From Bacillota bacterium (GTDB taxonomy: Bacteria; Bacillota_A; Clostridia; Clostridiales; Clostridiaceae): a stretch of DNA of 9,790 nucleotides. The stretch spans positions 1-9,790 of the forward strand of contig JAJXYA010000426.1 in the NCBI GenBank assembly GCA_021780795.1, in the 5' to 3' direction. The notes beneath the pieces are model-generated. The model did not search any database. It saw only the letters and a list, made by a program, of their open reading frames with translations, and was not told the DNA's origin. Shown here in pieces: positions 1 to 5,650 of this stretch; within the stretch, counting starts at the first letter, position 1, and every line of letters starts with the position of its first letter. The translations under genes and the position numbers were made by a program.

Positions 1-145
1 GATCGAAGCTATCGTAAATATTTCCTTTGATATTTTTATCACAAAGTTTAATTGCATCTTCAATTATCTTTTTTAGTTGATCTCTTTCACAAACAATACA
101 AGAACTGTCCATGTGCGTCCAACACCATGTTTCACTATTACTCAT
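1..145 (-). CDS. Small Cys/His protein, partial (runs off left edge)
   Basis: The reading frame opens with ATG at 145 and stays open for 48 codons to the window edge, so the C-terminus is missing. The visible product begins MSNSETWCWTHMDSSCIVCE, which holds Cys at 8, His at 11, Cys at 16 and Cys at 19. This spacing, C-x2-H-x4-C-x2-C, fits a small zinc-binding knuckle. A Lys/Ile/Asp-rich helical stretch follows. The start overlaps the stop of the upstream gene (ATGAGTAA arrangement, 8 nt), which suggests translational coupling. The function is unknown and I recognise no named family. The coupled start, the Cys pattern and the AT-rich codon use like the neighbours support a real gene. Confidence 0.7.
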   Translation of the reverse strand, partial: MSNSETWCWTHMDSSCIVCERDQLKKIIEDAIKLCDKNIKGNIYDSFD

Positions 146-503
146 ATTTTGGTTCTCCAACAATCATTTTATAAATTTGTTCTCCGTGTTCTTTATCTGG
201 TTCGAGAGTAACACCACCTTCATACCAACGAATAGTAGACATAGCATTACCAGTTCTTTCAAAATTATGCTGCATAACAGCCCACGTTCCTGGTAAATGA
301 TGAGGAACTTCTATCTTAACCCATTCAGCTAGCCAATCACCTCTATCAATTGCTTTTTGAAGTGGCTCAAACTTAGACCAAATTAAATCACCACTTCCAT
401 CATATAAAGCAATACCCATTGCAGTACTATCCCAGCCAGTAGGATTGCCTATTACTAAAATTGCGTAATGTCCTACATTACTAACTTCTTTGCTAGCACT
501 CAT
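138..503 (-). CDS. Hypothetical phage protein, 121 aa
   Basis: An ATG at 503 is preceded by GGAGAG about ten bases upstream, a good ribosome binding site lying at the end of the upstream gene. The 121-residue product is acidic and mixed alpha/beta, rich in Trp and Gly, with a hydrophobic strand near residues 12-19 (HYAILVIG) and a Gly/Asp-rich turn near 33-40. There is no signal peptide or membrane segment. It sits six bases after the upstream stop and overlaps the next gene by eight bases, so it is part of one co-transcribed run from 1228 to the left edge. I do not recognise the family. Confidence 0.85.
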   Translation of the reverse strand: MSASKEVSNVGHYAILVIGNPTGWDSTAMGIALYDGSGDLIWSKFEPLQKAIDRGDWLAEWVKIEVPHHLPGTWAVMQHNFERTGNAMSTIRWYEGGVTLEPDKEHGEQIYKMIVGEPKYE

Positions 504-509
504 TTTTTT

Positions 510-725
510 TTACTCTCCTTCTTCTTTCTTTACTGGAGTGAACTGAAGACAGTGTTCCATCCATTTTTTACTACCATCAGGATTCGGCATCATTCCGCCT
601 GTTTCATTGAAGCCATAGAATTCACATTCATCAATAAAAACTTGACCATCTGATATCCACCATTTATGGTGGCATTCTAATGTATGACCACAAGTACACA
701 TGGCATCACTATCAAATTTTTCCAT
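510..725 (-). CDS. Small Cys/His-rich (zinc-type) protein, 71 aa
   Basis: The product starts MEKFDSDAMCTCGHTLECHH and has C-x-C-x-H-x3-C-H-H near residues 10-20, followed by Cys at about 33 and 59. This resembles small phage zinc proteins with a CxCGH-type N-terminal knuckle. Longer starts exist in the same frame (ATG at 770, TTG at 779), but they overlap the upstream gene by 28-37 bases and lack a ribosome binding site. ATG at 725 falls 17 bases after the upstream stop behind an AGAAAG sequence, so I prefer it. The Cys pattern is similar to the C-terminal half of the protein at 5650-6054. DNA, RNA or protein binding are all possible; the role is unknown. Confidence 0.75.
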   Translation of the reverse strand: MEKFDSDAMCTCGHTLECHHKWWISDGQVFIDECEFYGFNETGGMMPNPDGSKKWMEHCLQFTPVKKEEGE

Positions 726-742
726 TTTATTTCTTTCTAATT

Positions 743-988
743 TTAACCTATCATTAAACTTCTGCCACATTTTGGACAAAATTCATTAGTAACTTTTCTA
801 TTTGCTACATTATCAAATCGATATTCAATATGAACACATTCTAATTGTGTTTTAGTTCTTTTTAGTTCTTTTAGTCTATTCTTACGAGAAAAATATATAT
901 TGAAATCATCTTCATTATCTTTTTCTAAGATATTTTCAAGAAGTTGAATTTCTTCTTGAACTGCTTTTATTCTTGACTCATTATTCAT
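743..988 (-). CDS. Coiled-coil protein with C-terminal zinc-ribbon-like half, 81 aa
   Basis: Residues 1-50 are charged and helical (Glu/Lys/Leu heptad-like pattern, probable coiled coil). The C-terminus has Cys at about 51 with a nearby His, and an FCPKCGRS motif at 71-78. This arrangement, C-x-H then C-x2-C-G, fits a small zinc ribbon. The ATG at 988 follows a weak AAGAG binding site. The upstream gene ends in TAG at 1001-1003, four codons upstream and in the same frame, so readthrough of that TAG would fuse the two coiled-coil proteins. The function is unknown. Confidence 0.78.
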   Translation of the reverse strand: MNNESRIKAVQEEIQLLENILEKDNEDDFNIYFSRKNRLKELKRTKTQLECVHIEYRFDNVANRKVTNEFCPKCGRSLMIG

Positions 989-1000
989 TTTACTCTTATT

Positions 1001-1228
1001 CTAACTATTAGTTTCTTCATAAAAAACATATAAAGCATCTTCATATATTTTACGTTTTGTAATAGTATCATCTCGTGTAATACCTACATTTTTTTGTGCT
1101 TTGTCACGATCTATAGCTGCTTGTTCTGCTATTGCTTTCTTTTCAGAGTATATTCTTACAGCTTCTTTATGATTAACAACACTCGATTCATACTCATGTC
1201 TAAGCTGCTCAAGTTCTTCTTCTTCCAT
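1001..1228 (-). CDS. Small coiled-coil protein, 75 aa
   Basis: An ATG at 1228 follows AAAGGAG at six bases, the strongest binding site in this cluster, and it is the first gene after the control region at 1284-1505. The 75-residue product is almost wholly charged helix (MEEEELEQL at the start, then many Glu, Lys, Ala and Gln), consistent with one long coiled coil. There is no membrane segment or enzyme motif. It ends at a TAG; the following gene is in the same frame four codons downstream. It could be a scaffold or an inhibitor of a host protein, but nothing in the sequence decides this. Confidence 0.82.
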   Translation of the reverse strand: MEEEELEQLRHEYESSVVNHKEAVRIYSEKKAIAEQAAIDRDKAQKNVGITRDDTITKRKIYEDALYVFYEETNS

Positions 1229-1283
1229 TATTACTCCTTTCCAATTTAACTTCTAATACACCTTAAATATTAGGGGATTAATA

Positions 1284-1405
1284 GATCATTAGTTAATCTA
1301 TTAGATGATCATTAGTTAGTTTATTGATTGACTAACTGTTAATCATTAGTGATATACAGCGCTTTAACAGCGCTAACCCAAGACAATTGACTATTAATTG
1401 ACTAT
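1284..1405. repeat. Cluster of short direct and inverted repeats in the control region
   Basis: GATCATTAGTTA occurs at 1284-1295 and again at 1307-1318, with a variant AATCATTAGTGA at 1341-1352. GTTAGT at 1315-1320 and ACTAAC at 1331-1336 form an inverted repeat. AGCGCT, itself a palindrome, occurs at 1358-1363 and 1369-1374 with a five-base spacer, giving a 6-bp hairpin. AATTGACTAT is repeated at 1385-1394 and 1396-1405. These lie between the promoter-like sequence at 1477-1505 and the first gene at 1228, in a 364-base stretch without a protein gene. They could be operator sites, leader RNA structure or iterons. Confidence 0.6.
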
Positions 1406-1476
1406 CAACTGATGATAATTGATTAGATGGAGTTACTACCCCACCCCAGCACCCCTAGACCTAGCGGTCATTATAA

Positions 1477-1505
1477 ATACTAATAGGATTACCTCAGCTT
1501 GTCAA
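1477..1505 (-). promoter_or_regulatory. Sigma-70-like promoter, TTGACA-17-TAGTAT
   Basis: On the minus strand TTGACA (1500-1505) is a perfect -35 box, and 17 bases later comes TAGTAT (1477-1482), a 4/6 match to the -10 box. It lies in the large gap upstream of the gene at 1228, downstream of the tRNA-like element at 1539-1581, and would give a leader of about 240 bases crossing the repeat cluster. Confidence 0.45.
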
Positions 1506-1538
1506 GGAGGTTAATCATTACAATTATATTACAATTTG

Positions 1539-1581
1539 TACCCCACCGGAGAGTCGAACTCCAGTTCATACCATATGGGGT
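1539..1581 (-). ncRNA. Minimal tRNA-like element 1 (acceptor + T-arm minihelix, 43 nt)
   Basis: Minus strand, 5' to 3': acceptor ACCCCAT (1581-1575), linker ATGGTATGAAC, T-stem TGGAG, loop TTCGACT, T-stem CTCCG, acceptor GTGGGGT (1546-1540), then A at 1539 followed by C. The acceptor pairs over 7 bp with one G-U; the T-stem pairs over 5 bp with one G-U. No D-arm or anticodon arm exists. It starts 11 nt after the stop of the gene at 1593 and is preceded by GGTA. The 18 bases at 1568-1585 are identical to those at element 8 (8637-8654), yet the T-stems differ completely and both still pair. Confidence 0.85.
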
Positions 1582-1592
1582 TACCCTATTCT

Positions 1593-1859
1593 TTATTCTT
1601 CAATACTCTCTAGATTAATTCGCATTTGTTTTTCTTTTTCTTCAAAGTCATCAATAAATATATCTACTGAATCTGCCACATCATCCATACTTTTTTGAAG
1701 CTTTAAAATTAATTCTTTTTCACTTTGAGTGATTGCCTTATTATTCAATAAATTAATCCAACCAGTCATTTCTGTATAAAGTTCTCCTATCATGTTGAGA
1801 GCTTGATAAAAAGTTAAATCCTCAGGCATAGGGTGGTCAACACCACATTTTTCACACAT
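1593..1859 (-). CDS. Helical protein with N-terminal Cys knuckle, 88 aa
   Basis: I place the start at ATG 1859, because AAGGA lies six bases upstream and the upstream stop (1861) is then cleared by one base. ATG 1877 would add six residues and overlap. The product starts MCEKCGVDHPMPEDLTFYQA, with Cys 2, Cys 5 and His 9 as possible metal ligands, followed by an all-helical, strongly acidic body. The segment FYQALNMIGELYTEMTGWI resembles the GYQALVDLTLLYKDINDELL segment of the protein encoded just upstream, so the pair are probably diverged paralogues. It is the last gene before tRNA-like element 1. The function is unknown. Confidence 0.8.
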   Translation of the reverse strand: MCEKCGVDHPMPEDLTFYQALNMIGELYTEMTGWINLLNNKAITQSEKELILKLQKSMDDVADSVDIFIDDFEEKEKQMRINLESIEE

Positions 1860-1860
1860 A

Positions 1861-2142
1861 TTATTCCTTATTTTCATTCAAAGAATTATTAAATCTTGTA
1901 ATTATTTCTTGAGAAGCTTTTATCTGTAACAATAAATCTTTTTCTGTAATTTCATTAGGAAGAAAATTATTAATTTCTTTTTTAATATCTTTAACAGATT
2001 TACCTTCAAAAATAGCTAAACGTTTTAATAATTCATCATTAATATCTTTATAAAGAAGTGTTAAATCTACTAGTGCCTGATAGCCAACTTCCATAGCTAC
2101 TACTACACTATCGTTTTCTTCATCATTGAAATTAACTTTCAT
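1861..2142 (-). CDS. Small all-helical protein, 93 aa
   Basis: The ATG at 2142 shares its A with the TAA of the upstream gene (TAATG junction), implying translational coupling; GGAAA lies just upstream. The 93-residue product is helical and rich in Asn, Asp, Lys and Leu, with no enzyme motif. Its YQALxxLxxLY segment at about residues 22-31 matches the next gene product (1593-1859), which suggests an old duplication. The next gene begins one base after this stop. It probably forms a complex with its neighbour or is a small regulator; neither can be decided from sequence. Confidence 0.82.
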   Translation of the reverse strand: MKVNFNDEENDSVVVAMEVGYQALVDLTLLYKDINDELLKRLAIFEGKSVKDIKKEINNFLPNEITEKDLLLQIKASQEIITRFNNSLNENKE

Positions 2143-2726
2143 TATTTTCCAATTATATTAGCTGCTTTTAAATCTATATTCATAAAATTAGTATATAAAT
2201 TTCCATGATATAAATAATCATTATTTATTAGTTTTGTAAGTGGCATAGAATAACCACCATACCAATATCCACATGGGAGCATTCTTCCATCATCCCTATG
2301 ACTTATACACAAAGCATGGTTTGCTTTTACCATTATTTTTTTGCCAATTACAACTTTAATTTTACGCGCAGGATAAAGACTATACTTTGAATTATATAGT
2401 CGATAGAGTTTGTTTACATCGTTATAGGCAAGATAATGGTTGTAATTCCAATTAGCTCGATTTGGATTTGAACCTGTATTATCAGGATACAAGCTTAAAT
2501 CAAGTTTATGTTGTTGCCAAATGACTTCTTTTCTATAAATTATTTTTTGAAGCACATTATATCTTGCTTCTTGCTCATAGAATTTTTTGTTAACTCTTAC
2601 TGATATTTTATCTAATGAGTAAACAGCTTGTACAATTACAAACGGATGCATATCATTAGATAAAACATCACCAACTATTGGTTTATAATCCTTGTCTATG
2701 AGTATAGGTTTTTTTTGTGTTGCCAT
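2142..2726 (-). CDS. Hypothetical protein, 194 aa
   Basis: This is the longest gene in the window. An ATG at 2726 follows AAAGGAG at seven bases. The product is basic and very rich in Tyr and Asn, with an aromatic Gly-rich stretch (PCGYWYGGYSMP, about 152-163) and Cys-His spaced ALCISHRDDGRMLPCG nearby. The composition suggests beta structure and a nucleic-acid- or sugar-binding surface, but I recognise no domain. There is no signal peptide. It is 18 bases after the upstream gene and overlaps the next by one base, in a block that runs 2951 to 1593. Confidence 0.83.
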   Translation of the reverse strand: MATQKKPILIDKDYKPIVGDVLSNDMHPFVIVQAVYSLDKISVRVNKKFYEQEARYNVLQKIIYRKEVIWQQHKLDLSLYPDNTGSNPNRANWNYNHYLAYNDVNKLYRLYNSKYSLYPARKIKVVIGKKIMVKANHALCISHRDDGRMLPCGYWYGGYSMPLTKLINNDYLYHGNLYTNFMNIDLKAANIIGK

Positions 2727-2744
2727 ATTATGCTCCTTTGTTTA

Positions 2745-2951
2745 TTACATTTTTGATCCTAAGCTAGTTCCAATAATTAACTTATTATAACTCTTAGTAT
2801 CATGAACCTTTAATCTGCCGAAAGCTCCATTATTGGTCTTACGCATTGTCCGTGCAGTATACTTTTCTGGGTCGGTAGATTGTGTAAAATATTTCTTGCG
2901 ATTTTCGTTCTTAATTTCAAAAAACAAATGATTATCTTTTATTGTGCTCAT
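2745..2951 (-). CDS. Small basic protein, 68 aa
   Basis: An ATG at 2951 follows GAGGA at six bases. The 68-residue product is strongly basic, with Lys/Arg throughout (for example ENRKKYFTQS and TARTMRKTNNGAFGRLK) and a C-terminus ending GTSLGSKM. This fits nucleic-acid binding, but no known fold is recognisable. It is the first gene of the block and lies directly downstream of a promoter-like sequence (2981-3009) and tRNA-like element 2, so it should be well transcribed. Confidence 0.8.
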   Translation of the reverse strand: MSTIKDNHLFFEIKNENRKKYFTQSTDPEKYTARTMRKTNNGAFGRLKVHDTKSYNKLIIGTSLGSKM

Positions 2952-2979
2952 ATATTTCCTCGTTTAGTATATAATAAAC

Positions 2980-3009
2980 AAGTATATACTTATTTCAATA
3001 AAATATCAA
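2980..3009 (-). promoter_or_regulatory. Sigma-70-like promoter, TTGATA-17-TATACT, overlapping a 12-bp palindrome
   Basis: On the minus strand TTGATA (3004-3009) is followed after 17 bases by TATACT (2981-2986), a 5/6 match in both boxes. The -10 box lies inside the perfect palindrome AAGTATATACTT (2980-2991), a natural place for a dimeric repressor, or a by-product of AT-richness. It would start transcription of the 2951-1593 block with a short leader just downstream of tRNA-like element 2. Confidence 0.5.
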
Positions 3010-3034
3010 GGATATAAGCAATTATTGCTATGAG

Positions 3035-3080
3035 TGGGACTAATGAGATTCGAACTCATTACTGATGTCGCCAGAGTCCC
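3035..3080 (-). ncRNA. Minimal tRNA-like element 2 (46 nt)
   Basis: Minus strand: acceptor GGGACTC (3080-3074), a 14-nt linker beginning TGGCGA, T-stem ATGAG, loop TTCGAAT, T-stem CTCAT, acceptor TAGTCCC (3042-3036), A at 3035, then C. Six acceptor pairs (GGGACT with AGTCCC) and five or six T-stem pairs are perfect. The element is preceded by GGTA and starts ten bases after the stop of the gene at 3091. It has no anticodon arm. The linker is the longest of the six minimal elements. Confidence 0.85.
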
Positions 3081-3090
3081 TACCAGTTGT

Positions 3091-3519
3091 TTAATTTTCA
3101 GTATTAAACATACTAATCATGCCATTAATATATTCTGAAAAACATAAAAAGAAATTTAAATGTTTGTTTAAGTCTCTTTTTAATGCTTCTACTAATACTT
3201 TTATTAAAGCAAAATATGTTTTTTTACCATTTTCAACAAAAATGTCATCATTTTGTTCTTTTAGTAATAAAGTTATTTTTTTTATAAGAATAATTGAAAT
3301 AGCAAAATCTTTAACTACGTCATCACTATATTTATCATATTGTTCATAACTATTATAAACTACCCCTATTAAAGAATAAATAGCTTCAGCTATATTACCT
3401 TGTACTTTTTCTTCAATAAGATCGTCAACCATTGCTTCAAATTTTTGAAAAGTTTGTAATTGAATATTCCCTTTAACTTTAAGAAAATCTTCAATTTCTT
3501 TAAAATCATCATCTAACAT
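3091..3519 (-). CDS. All-helical hypothetical protein, 142 aa
   Basis: An ATG at 3519 follows AGAGGA at five bases. The product is entirely helical, acidic at the N-terminus (MLDDDFKEIEDFLK), with amphipathic helices and aromatic-rich C-terminal helices (FFLCFSEYINGMISMF). Although some segments are very hydrophobic, charged residues interrupt them and I see no convincing membrane span. Size, composition and position link it to the helical genes at 3556-3900, 4376-4750 and 4764-5267, but it lacks their clear TPxQ motif. It is the last gene before tRNA-like element 2. The function is unknown. Confidence 0.82.
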   Translation of the reverse strand: MLDDDFKEIEDFLKVKGNIQLQTFQKFEAMVDDLIEEKVQGNIAEAIYSLIGVVYNSYEQYDKYSDDVVKDFAISIILIKKITLLLKEQNDDIFVENGKKTYFALIKVLVEALKRDLNKHLNFFLCFSEYINGMISMFNTEN

Positions 3520-3555
3520 TTTTCCTCTTTTTATTTAATTATTACAATCTTTTAT

Positions 3556-3900
3556 TTAATTATCATGATCACATCTTACTAAATTAAATAAATCATGTAA
3601 GAAATTTTCTAATTTTGAACTTGGGATTGATAAGCTTTCTTTTTCTTCATCGGACATATCATTAAATGTTTCTACAACTAATAGAGTTACTTCATTTGCG
3701 ATTTTTTTAAAATTTTGCAAAAGAATATAATCTTCTTGAGCTTTTTCATTATCATTTAAATAATTTAATAAATTTTGATCATGATTTTCTATATGAAATA
3801 ATTGACTACTTAAAACATTAAAAAGAAAATTTACAGAATTTCCAATAATTAATCTTTGCATTTCTGTAAGATCTTTTATTGAAATATTTTCATTGCCCAT
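3556..3900 (-). CDS. All-helical protein of a local paralogous family, 114 aa
   Basis: An ATG at 3900 follows AAGGA at about seven bases. Near the N-terminus the motif LTEMQRLIIGNSVNFLFNVL (11-30) matches LTPLQTLLLSETVIITSSLV in the protein at 4376-4750 and FTPQELLMMSLSFNHIANVL in the protein at 4764-5267. The rest is helical and acidic, ending in LVRCDHDN. It lies between tRNA-like element 3 and a 36-base gap before the next helical gene. Family duplication and divergence explain the pattern; no enzyme motif or membrane segment is visible. Confidence 0.82.
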   Translation of the reverse strand: MGNENISIKDLTEMQRLIIGNSVNFLFNVLSSQLFHIENHDQNLLNYLNDNEKAQEDYILLQNFKKIANEVTLLVVETFNDMSDEEKESLSIPSSKLENFLHDLFNLVRCDHDN

Positions 3901-3949
3901 ATATATCCTTTTTGATTTCTATTTATTGATATTTATATTGCTAATATCG

Positions 3950-3993
3950 TGGGCAGAGAAAGAATCGAACTTTCTCTAACGCACCAACTGCCC
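3950..3993 (-). ncRNA. Minimal tRNA-like element 3 (44 nt)
   Basis: Minus strand: acceptor GGGCAGT (3993-3987), linker TGGTGCGTTAGA, T-stem GAAAG, loop TTCGATT, T-stem CTTTC, acceptor TCTGCCC (3957-3951), A at 3950, then C. Six of seven acceptor pairs form (the innermost is T-T), and the T-stem can extend to six pairs. It begins six bases after the stop of the gene at 4000, the tightest spacing in the set. Confidence 0.85.
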
Positions 3994-3999
3994 TATTTA

Positions 4000-4218
4000 T
4001 TACTCATCTTCAGTTCGTCTATCTGCAGCAATGATAAACTCTGCTAAATTCGGTATATCTTGATATGCTGCTTCAAGTCTAAATAATTCATTTGCTTTTT
4101 CTTTACTAATTGCTTCTTTATCAGTCCATTGACAATATTTACTGTTATGTTTACCTTCATGATTTAGATCTAAGACACAAACCCCTCCATGAGGGCAATA
4201 ACTATTATAACTACTCAT
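4000..4218 (-). CDS. Small Cys/His protein, 72 aa
   Basis: The product begins MSSYNSYCPHGGVCVLDLNH and continues EGKHNSKYCQW, giving Cys 8, Cys 14, His 20, His 24 and Cys 29. The C-x5-C-x5-H-x3-H-x4-C pattern resembles small phage and bacterial zinc proteins with a C-x-L-x-x-x-H-x-G-x-H core. Residues 35-72 form acidic helix. The ATG at 4218 has no clear Shine-Dalgarno box close by; the leader instead holds the strong 10-bp hairpin of the structured RNA at 4252-4375, so its translation may depend on RNA structure. It stands alone between two RNA elements. Confidence 0.78.
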   Translation of the reverse strand: MSSYNSYCPHGGVCVLDLNHEGKHNSKYCQWTDKEAISKEKANELFRLEAAYQDIPNLAEFIIAADRRTEDE

Positions 4219-4251
4219 TTTTTGTTTGACCCAGGCCTTCTCAAAGTATTT

Positions 4252-4375
4252 CTAATACTAGCGCTTTGGGGATAACTAGTATTAGCTGATCTCCCAGAGA
4301 CAGCATCTTCAAAAATTTGAATTCTTTTTTGAAGGCGCTTGGCTGGCTTCCCATCTGCAGTACTGTGTTTCCCCA
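4252..4375 (-). ncRNA. Structured RNA element of unknown class (about 124 nt)
   Basis: This gap holds a folded element unlike the minimal ones. On the minus strand there are: hairpin CTTCAAAAA/TTTTTGAAG, 9 bp (4307-4315 with 4326-4334); hairpin GCTG-TCTC/GAGA-CAGC with a TGG loop (4285-4304); and a perfect 10-bp hairpin CTAATACTAG/CTAGTATTAG (4252-4261 with 4276-4285). The 14-nt loop of the last contains TCCCCA, which can pair over 6 bp with TGGGGA at the 5' end (4370-4375), giving a pseudoknot or alternative fold. There is no TTCGA T-loop. It starts directly at the stop of the gene at 4376 and precedes the gene at 4218. It may be a cis-regulatory leader or a diverged member of the tRNA-like series. 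Confidence 0.6.
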
Positions 4376-4750
4376 CTATTCATCACTTTCTTTGCGTAAC
4401 ATATTTATAAACTCATTAGCAATTTCTTCTAAAATAGAACTATATGCTCCTATAATTCCGATAAGTTCTTCTGGTATTTTTTCTCCAATTTGTTTTTCTC
4501 CACTTTCCCAAATTTTACGACGTACATCATACATTGTTGTTACAGCAGAATCAAGTAAAATTTTACCTACTTGTTCAGATTCTGGTGCTCTAGTATTATC
4601 TTTTGTAAATCTATCAATTTGTATAGCATTATTTACAAGTAAAAATTTTACTAAACTAGAAGTTATTATTACAGTTTCTGATAATAATAATGTTTGAAGA
4701 GGAGTTAAATTAACAGTAATACATTCTTCTAACAGTTTGTTTTCATCCAT
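4376..4750 (-). CDS. All-helical protein of a local paralogous family, 124 aa
   Basis: An ATG at 4750 follows AAAGGG at seven bases. The N-terminal motif LTPLQTLLLSETVIITSSLV (15-34) is the clearest version of the family signature shared with 3556-3900 and 4764-5267. The C-terminal half (LLDSAVTTMYDVRRKIW, then LEEIANEFINMLRKES) aligns with the C-terminal half of 4764-5267 (LFDNVTKVIINISSKIY, then LTFLKTLLSSQS). It lies 13 bases after that gene, so the two form a tandem pair. It ends in TAG. No catalytic motif; possibly a helical bundle that binds a partner protein. Confidence 0.85.
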   Translation of the reverse strand: MDENKLLEECITVNLTPLQTLLLSETVIITSSLVKFLLVNNAIQIDRFTKDNTRAPESEQVGKILLDSAVTTMYDVRRKIWESGEKQIGEKIPEELIGIIGAYSSILEEIANEFINMLRKESDE

Positions 4751-4763
4751 TTTTTCCCTTTAA

Positions 4764-5267
4764 TTAAGATTGGCTAGACAATAATGTTTTTAAGAAAGTT
4801 AATGAACTTTCCAAACAACTATGAAATATAGTAAAAAATTGTTCTGAATCTTCTGGCGCTTGATGAGTGTAAGACTCCATATAAGAATTATATATTTTGC
4901 TAGAAATATTAATTATTACTTTAGTAACATTATCAAAAAGTATAGAACCAGTTCCAAATTCTTCACTACTTTCGGTGTTCATTATATTTTTTAATTTTTC
5001 TAATGTTTCATGGTCTAAATCATTTAAATTATCAAAATCTATTTCAGAAAATTCTGGATGTTTTTCTTTAAATATTTTTGGTTCAAAAATAGCTACATTA
5101 GAATACTTTCTATACAACAGTAAAACATTTGCTATGTGATTAAATGATAATGACATCATTAATAGTTCTTGAGGTGTAAAAGTACTACTAATTTCTTTAG
5201 TAAAGAAATCCTCTAAAATTTTAATATTTTCATCATCATTAAATTTATTATTTAATTCACTTTCCAT
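4764..5267 (-). CDS. All-helical protein of a local paralogous family, 167 aa
   Basis: An ATG at 5267 follows AGAGGA closely (four bases). This is the largest family member. The signature FTPQELLMMSLSFNHIANVL lies at about 31-50, followed by an acidic linker (EFSEIDFDNLNDLDHETLEK) absent from the shorter paralogues. The second conserved half starts near 107 (SILFDNVTKVIINISSKIY). No transmembrane segment is convincing. It is the first gene after the long tRNA-like element (5296-5461) and is in tandem with its paralogue at 4376-4750. The function is unknown. Confidence 0.85.
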   Translation of the reverse strand: MESELNNKFNDDENIKILEDFFTKEISSTFTPQELLMMSLSFNHIANVLLLYRKYSNVAIFEPKIFKEKHPEFSEIDFDNLNDLDHETLEKLKNIMNTESSEEFGTGSILFDNVTKVIINISSKIYNSYMESYTHQAPEDSEQFFTIFHSCLESSLTFLKTLLSSQS

Positions 5268-5295
5268 GTTCCTCTTTTCTTTTTTGTCAAACTAG

Positions 5296-5461
5296 TAGTC
5301 CTGGAGGTAATCGAAACCCCTACTATAGATACTCAAGCAAAAACATAAATGTTAAAATCAACTAAAATACATTTTTATGTAATGCGAATATACTAGGAAC
5401 TATCGGCTGAAACTGACCAATAACCCGTAGCTTTATTATAGTAATACCAACTATCAGGACC
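5296..5461 (-). ncRNA. Long tRNA-like element 5 with D-arm and a large insert (166 nt)
   Basis: Minus strand: acceptor GGTCCTG (5461-5455) pairs over 7 bp with CAGGACT (5303-5297), with G-U at the first pair; A at 5296 is the discriminator, followed by C. A D-arm (TAGT-TGGTATT-ACTA, 5453-5439) follows the 5' acceptor. The T-arm is GGGGT, loop TTCGATT, ACCTC (5320-5304). Between them lie about 118 nt, including an ATTGG/CCGAT hairpin (5402-5421) and TACAT/ATGTA (5369-5381), where an anticodon arm would be. A possible 5-bp arm AATAA/TTATT has a nine-base loop and no convincing anticodon. It could be an intron-containing tRNA, a tRNA with an expanded arm, or a punctuation element with an insert. 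Confidence 0.7.
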
Positions 5462-5497
5462 ATGTAAGCATTTTTATGACGTGCTTAGGTCATATTA

Positions 5498-5650
5498 TTA
5501 ATCCTCAAACACATCAGGATCAGTTAATTCCTTAAAGAGAATTTCTCCAAAAGTTTGTTTAGCTTTAATAATAGCTAACTGTCTTGCATCATATTCATCA
5601 ATTATACCATCTAGATGAACTTGAAACTGAAATTGAACTGTAAAACTCAT
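5498..5650 (-). CDS. Hypothetical small protein, 50 aa
   Basis: The gene has 50 codons from ATG 5650 to TAA 5498. Its ATG shares the A of the upstream TAA (TAATG), the same coupling seen at 2142, which argues strongly that it is translated. The product begins MSFTVQFQFQVHLDGIIDEY and ends ELTDPDVFED: a beta strand of alternating polar and hydrophobic residues, one helix and an acidic tail. No domain is recognised. It is the last gene before the long tRNA-like element, 36 bases downstream. Confidence 0.75.
   Translation of the reverse strand: MSFTVQFQFQVHLDGIIDEYDARQLAIIKAKQTFGEILFKELTDPDVFED

Noticed and set aside
181..214. TTCGAGA on the plus strand resembling a T-loop
   Set aside because: It lies inside the coding frame at 138-503 and no flanking stems pair as acceptor and T-stem.
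1001..1003. Genome-wide TAG recoding
   Set aside because: Other genes (4376, 6922, 8859) end sensibly at TAG with a new gene or element immediately after, so TAG appears to be a normal stop here.
1470..1475. Perfect TATAAT on the minus strand as the -10 box of the promoter at 1500-1505
   Set aside because: Its spacing to TTGACA is 24 bases, too long; TAGTAT at 17 bases is preferred.
3119..3349. Plus-strand open frame of 76 codons
   Set aside because: It mirrors the well-supported minus-strand gene at 3091-3519 and has no ribosome binding site.
4317..4697. Plus-strand open frame of 126 codons
   Set aside because: It is antisense to the family gene at 4376-4750 and to the structured RNA; the minus-strand gene has a ribosome binding site and paralogues.
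5285..5290. TTGACA on the minus strand as a promoter
   Set aside because: No -10-like hexamer occurs 16-18 bases downstream; that position is already in the coding start of the gene at 5267.
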